A stretch of 7,445 nucleotides of DNA from Streptomyces violaceus (GTDB lineage: Bacteria; Actinomycetota; Actinomycetes; Streptomycetales; Streptomycetaceae), in NCBI GenBank assembly GCA_000715635.1, contig KL569104.1:56165-63609 (forward strand). Reading direction: 5' to 3'. Below are positions 4,750 to 7,445 of the stretch, piece by piece (the first letter of the stretch is position 1; every line of letters begins with the position of its first letter). The position numbers were made by a program, and so were the translations under genes. The notes under the pieces are model-generated. The model was not told where the DNA came from. It made no database searches and saw nothing but the letters and a program-made list of their open reading frames with translations.

Positions 4750-6945
4750 TCAGCCTCCCTGCGTCTGCGGCTGCGCCCGGCTGACGTCGTACACCCCGGC
4801 CACGTTGCGCATCGCGCGCATGAGGGCGGGCAGGTGGGCCGCGTCCGGGAGTTGCACGGTGTACGTGTGGCGTACCTGCTGCTGGGTCGGGGGCTCGACG
4901 GTCGCGGAGACGATCTCGGCGCCCTCGAGGGCCATGGCCTCGGTGAGGTCCGCGAGCAGATGGGGCCGGACGAACGATTCGGCGACCAGCGTGACCCGGC
5001 ACTCGGTGGTGTCCCCCCAGCGCACGCCGACCTCTGGACGCCCCGCGGCCTTCATACGGGCCACGGCGGCGCACTCGACGCGGTGCACGGTGACCGCTCC
5101 GCCGCGTACGGAGAAGCCGGTGATCTCGTCGGGCGGTACGGGCGTACAGCAGCCGGCGAGCCGCACGGTCGCGTCGGGCAGGTCGGCGAGGACGTGGCCG
5201 GTGGCGGGGCGGGCGGACGTCTGCTCGATGACCGGCCCGTCCGTGCCGGACGCGTCGCCGGTGCCGGGCCGGGGAGCGGCCTCGCGTTCCTCGGCCTGCC
5301 GGTCCTCCCGGGCCTCGGTCCGCTGGGCCTCGGCCTGTGCCGGGTGGGCGGTCAGCCACCGCTGGATGGCGATCCGGGCCGCGGGCGTGTGGGCGTGCTC
5401 CAGCCATTCCCGGGACGGTTCGGACGCCGGGTCCTGGCCCATGAGGAGCTGGACGGTGTCGCCGTCCTTCAGGACGGTGCTCAGCGTCGCCAGGCGGCCG
5501 TTGACCCGGGCGCCGATGCACGCGTGCGCGTCCTCGCCGTACTGCGCGTACGCGGCGTCCACACAGGTCGCCCCCTCGGGCAGGCCGATCGTGCCGCCGT
5601 CGGGCCGGAACACGGTGATCTCGCGGTCCTGGGCGAGGTCCTCGCGCAGCGTCGACCAGAAGTGGTCCGGGTCGGGTGCCGCCTCCTGCCAGTCGAGGAG
5701 TCGGGAGAGCCAGCCGGGGCGGGTGGGGTCGACACGCTCGCCGTCGGCGGGGTCGTCGGGGGCCGGTGCGTACGGGTTGCCGAGCGCGACCACGCCGGCC
5801 TCGGCGACCCTGTGCATCTGGTGCGTACGGATGAGGACCTCGACGACCTGGCCGTTCTCCCGGGCGACGGCCGTGTGCAGGGACTGGTACAGGTTGAACT
5901 TCGGTACGGCGATGAAGTCCTTGAACTCCGAGACCACCGGCGTCATACAGGTGTGGAGTTCGCCCAGGACTCCGTAACAGTCGGCGTCCTCGTTCACCAG
6001 CACCAGGAGGCGGCCGAAGTCGGAGCCGCGGAGCCGGCCGCGTTTGCGGGAGACCCGGTGCACGGAGACGAAGTGTCGGGGCCGGATGAGGACTTCGGCG
6101 GGGATGTCCGCCTCGCGCAGCACGGTCCGCACCTCGTCGGCGACCTCCGCGAGCGGGTCGTCCGCGCGGGCGGCGTTGCGGACGATCAACTCCCTTGTGT
6201 GCGCGTACTCCTCGGGGTGCAGGATCGCGAAGACCAGGTCTTCCAGTTCGGTCTTGAGCGCCTGTACGCCGAGCCGTTCGGCGAGTGGGATGAGCACGTC
6301 ACGTGTCACCTTGGCGATGCGCTCCTGTTTCTCGGGGCGCATGACGCCGAGGGTGCGCATGTTGTGCAGCCGGTCGGCGAGTTTGATCGACATGACGCGG
6401 ACGTCGTTGCCGGTGGCGACGAGCATCTTGCGGAAGGTCTCGGACTCGGCGGCGGCGCCGTAGTCGACCTTCTCCAGTTTGGTGACGCCGTCGACGAGGT
6501 AGCGGACCTCCTCGCCGAACTGGTCGCGGACCTGGTCGAGCGTCACGTCCGTGTCCTCGACGGTGTCGTGGAGCAGGGACGCGGTCAACGTCGTGGTCTC
6601 GGCACCGAGTTCGGCGAGGATCAGGGTCACGGCGAGCGGGTGCGTGATGTATGGCTCGCCGCTCTTGCGCATCTGCCCGCGGTGCGAGGACTCGGCCAGG
6701 ACGTAGGCATGGCGGAGGGGTTCGAGGTCGGCGTCGGGGTGGTGGGCGCGATGGGCCTCGGCGACGTGACTGATGGCGTCGGGCAGCCGGTCGCGCGTGG
6801 CGGAGCCGAGGAGCGCGGCACGGCCCAGGCGGCGCAGGTCGATCCGGGGGCGGGCCTTTCTGCGCGGGGCTGTCGGCGTCACCGGTGACGACACCGCGCC
6901 CGGCATCGGGCCTGGGGTCACGGAATTCGTGGCCTCCGCACTCAT
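4750..6945 (-). CDS. rshA: RelA/SpoT homologue, second RSH-type (p)ppGpp enzyme (731 aa)
   Basis: A cytoplasmic long RSH protein that controls the alarmone (p)ppGpp. The HD hydrolase domain (about 75-200) is intact: H88 in SSHRGQMRKSGEPYITHP, H126-D127 and E130-D131 in HDTVEDT, and D191 in KLADRLHNMRTL, all matching known catalytic positions. The synthetase domain (about 285-390) is recognisable but altered: RPRHFVSVHR where R-x-K is usual, D309 kept, E340-F-K-D343 instead of RxKD or ExDD, N351-L-YQS where NGYQS is usual, and E369 kept in VVEVLIRT. TGS (about 441-503), a CC zinc-finger-like domain (C599, C600, H621, C625) and ACT (about 650-723) follow. A charged, Pro/Gly-rich linker (about 535-580) replaces part of the usual helical region. 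The ATG at 6943-6945 is chosen because GGAGGT (6950-6955) sits four bases upstream; an in-frame GTG at 7000-7002 has no such site. The neighbouring dapF and hflX fit the Streptomyces rshA locus; the housekeeping relA lies elsewhere. Hydrolysis is likely; synthesis is uncertain. Confidence 0.93.
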   Translation of the reverse strand: MSAEATNSVTPGPMPGAVSSPVTPTAPRRKARPRIDLRRLGRAALLGSATRDRLPDAISHVAEAHRAHHPDADLEPLRHAYVLAESSHRGQMRKSGEPYITHPLAVTLILAELGAETTTLTASLLHDTVEDTDVTLDQVRDQFGEEVRYLVDGVTKLEKVDYGAAAESETFRKMLVATGNDVRVMSIKLADRLHNMRTLGVMRPEKQERIAKVTRDVLIPLAERLGVQALKTELEDLVFAILHPEEYAHTRELIVRNAARADDPLAEVADEVRTVLREADIPAEVLIRPRHFVSVHRVSRKRGRLRGSDFGRLLVLVNEDADCYGVLGELHTCMTPVVSEFKDFIAVPKFNLYQSLHTAVARENGQVVEVLIRTHQMHRVAEAGVVALGNPYAPAPDDPADGERVDPTRPGWLSRLLDWQEAAPDPDHFWSTLREDLAQDREITVFRPDGGTIGLPEGATCVDAAYAQYGEDAHACIGARVNGRLATLSTVLKDGDTVQLLMGQDPASEPSREWLEHAHTPAARIAIQRWLTAHPAQAEAQRTEAREDRQAEEREAAPRPGTGDASGTDGPVIEQTSARPATGHVLADLPDATVRLAGCCTPVPPDEITGFSVRGGAVTVHRVECAAVARMKAAGRPEVGVRWGDTTECRVTLVAESFVRPHLLADLTEAMALEGAEIVSATVEPPTQQQVRHTYTVQLPDAAHLPALMRAMRNVAGVYDVSRAQPQTQGG

Positions 6946-6949
6946 GGGC

Positions 6950-6955
6950 ACCTCC
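6950..6955 (-). promoter_or_regulatory. Strong ribosome binding site deciding the RSH start
   Basis: GGAGGT in the minus-strand sense, four bases before the ATG at 6943-6945. It is the best Shine-Dalgarno match in the window and argues against the upstream in-frame GTG at 7000-7002, which would add 19 residues. Confidence 0.85.
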
Positions 6956-6970
6956 GGCTGCGTGGACCGG

Positions 6971-7026
6971 CGGACGGGTGCCCCAGGGCGGACACGGCTC
7001 ACGGGGCGGCTTCGGTCCCCCGTCCG
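6971..7026 (-). promoter_or_regulatory. rshA: Possible structured leader of the RSH mRNA
   Basis: CGGACGGG (6971-6978) and CCCGTCCG (7019-7026) are perfect 8-base inverted partners 40 bases apart. Nested inside, GCCCC (6980-6984) can pair with GGGGC (7003-7007). If transcription starts about seven bases after the candidate -10 box, the 5' end of the transcript would fold into this stem about 15 bases before the ribosome site. No known riboswitch class was recognised. In GC-rich DNA such pairings can be accidental. Confidence 0.3.
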
Positions 7027-7038
7027 GGCCGGTGCTTG

Positions 7039-7044
7039 ATGCTA
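7039..7044 (-). promoter_or_regulatory. rshA: Candidate -10 box for the RSH gene
   Basis: The minus-strand sense reads GGTAGCATCAAG, and TAGCAT fits the actinomycete vegetative -10 pattern TAnnnT. The region 17-18 bases upstream (TCAGCC/GTCAGC) is a poor -35 match, so this is tentative. The start site would be near 7032, giving a leader of about 85 bases. Confidence 0.3.
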
Positions 7045-7205
7045 CCGAGCCCACCACGCCCGGCTGACCGCCTCTCGCCGAGCGTGAAACTGATCACCCA
7101 TTCGAGGGATGAATGTGAGGTTTGTGCCCCGTTACGTCGCGACCACGGCAGTCGGTTTTCCGCCAAGTGGCTGGTTCCCGCGGCGGTTTCGGGTCGAGCG
7201 ACCAA

Positions 7206-7235
7206 GGCCGAGCGGCCGTTTCGGGCCGATCGGCC
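7206..7235 (-). terminator. dapF: Rho-independent-type terminator of dapF
   Basis: The hairpin begins 5 bases past the dapF stop. GGCCGA (7206-7211) pairs with TCGGCC (7230-7235). After one G-A mismatch, CGGCC (7213-7217) pairs with GGCCG (7224-7228) around a 6-base loop, GTTTCG. That is 11 GC-rich pairs in total. In the dapF direction it is followed only by TTGGT, so the U-run is minimal, as often seen in Streptomyces. It suggests that the RSH gene has its own promoter. Confidence 0.7.
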
Positions 7236-7240
7236 CCTGC

Positions 7241-7445
7241 TCACGCGCCGGTGGCGGATTCCAGCCAGACCGAGTCGATCTCGCCCTCGGCCACGATCAC
7301 GGCCGGGCCGGTCATCTCGATCTCGCCGTCGGGCCGCTCGGTGATCACCAGGGTGCCGCCGGGGACGTCCACGGTGTACGTCGCCGGAACGCCGGTGGCC
7401 GCCGGATCGGCACCGTCGCGCCGGGCGGTGGCCACGGCGACCGCG
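7241..7445 (-). CDS. dapF: Diaminopimelate epimerase, C-terminal part (partial)
   Basis: DapF interconverts LL- and meso-2,6-diaminopimelate, the last step before meso-DAP is used for lysine and for peptidoglycan cross-links, in the cytoplasm. The 67 visible residues run from AVAVATARRDGADP to the end at SVWLESATGA. AVAVATARRDG is the segment that normally follows the GTGAC motif carrying the second catalytic cysteine, so that cysteine lies just beyond the right edge. VDVPGGTLVI, then a segment with GEIEMTGPAVIVAEGEI, matches the conserved C-terminal V-x-x-PGG-x-L-x-(V/I) and (E/M)TGPA-x-x-V-x-x-GE signature of the family. The stop TGA is at 7241-7243. The gene is followed immediately by a terminator hairpin and lies upstream of, and co-directional with, the RSH gene. 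The identification is firm despite truncation by the window edge. Confidence 0.93.
   Translation of the reverse strand, partial: AVAVATARRDGADPAATGVPATYTVDVPGGTLVITERPDGEIEMTGPAVIVAEGEIDSVWLESATGA

Larger units (their letters stand above)
6946..7240. other. Intergenic region between dapF and the RSH gene
   Basis: A 295-bp gene-free stretch. From the dapF side it holds the terminator hairpin (7206-7235), a small GGTC/GACC dyad (about 7192-7203), a less GC-rich zone (about 7081-7160) with a weak dyad TCACCC-GGGATGA (7094-7112), a possible -10 box (7039-7044), and an inverted-repeat leader (6971-7026) before the RSH ribosome site. Open frames crossing it have no ribosome sites or recognisable products, and no small gene is supported. 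Confidence 0.6.

Noticed and set aside
3728..5521. A 597-codon minus-strand frame overlapping the peptidase and RSH genes
   Set aside because: It is a +1/+2 frame shadow, dominated by R, P, H and G, that runs across two real genes and their gap.
3127..6888. A 1253-codon plus-strand open frame antisense to the peptidase and RSH genes
   Set aside because: It is a shadow of two well-supported minus-strand genes that share a frame. High GC at third positions removes stop codons from the opposite strand. The protein is low-complexity, rich in G, A, V, D and R, with no recognisable domain.
6946..7002. Upstream GTG start adding 19 residues to the RSH protein
   Set aside because: No ribosome site precedes the GTG at 7000-7002, while GGAGGT precedes the ATG at 6945. 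The extra residues look like untranslated leader.
7094..7112. TCACCC ... GGGATGA dyad as an operator upstream of the RSH gene
   Set aside because: It has two 3-bp halves broken by a bulge, and matches no regulator site I recognise.
7036..7344. Possible small plus-strand gene in the dapF-RSH gap
   Set aside because: It runs into the dapF coding strand, has no good ribosome site, and ends in an Arg/Ser/Pro-rich low-complexity tail.

Overview
The window looks like chromosomal DNA of a high-GC actinomycete, most likely Streptomyces. The base composition is strongly G+C-rich with GC-biased third codon positions. The minus-strand gene order dapF - second RelA/SpoT homologue - secreted M1 peptidase - hflX matches, from memory, the conserved locus around rshA of Streptomyces coelicolor. 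That species match is recalled knowledge and was not searched.

Layout from left to right. Bases 2-169 carry the last 55 codons of a plus-strand gene whose end resembles NmrA-type NAD(P)-binding proteins. It converges on an intact IS30-family transposase (197-1423, minus), and an 8-bp inverted repeat whose arms contain both stop codons lies between them. The insertion sequence probably runs from about 166 to about 1460, just downstream of the 3' end of hflX. HflX (1510-3003, minus) is a complete ribosome-associated GTPase. A gap of about 125 bp holding two tandem hairpins separates it from a secreted M1-family zinc metallopeptidase (3130-4656, minus). A 93-bp gap then leads to a long RelA/SpoT-type protein (4750-6945, minus; the start is set by a strong GGAGGT site). 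A 295-bp intergenic region follows, with a strong terminator hairpin just after dapF, a possible TAGCAT -10 box and a foldable leader for the RSH gene. The window ends inside dapF (7241-7445, minus).

The three complete host genes are co-directional. The RSH and M1 peptidase genes could share a transcript. hflX is probably a separate unit because a strong hairpin precedes it. RSH controls the alarmone (p)ppGpp and HflX acts on ribosomes, so two translation-stress functions sit close together, next to lysine/peptidoglycan precursor synthesis (DapF) and a secreted protease. No undescribed multi-gene system is evident. The most interesting points are the altered synthetase half of the RSH protein (an E-F-K-D charge motif, and L in place of G in the usual NGYQS motif) alongside an intact hydrolase half, the changed GAMEN-like motif of the M1 enzyme, and several intergenic dyads.
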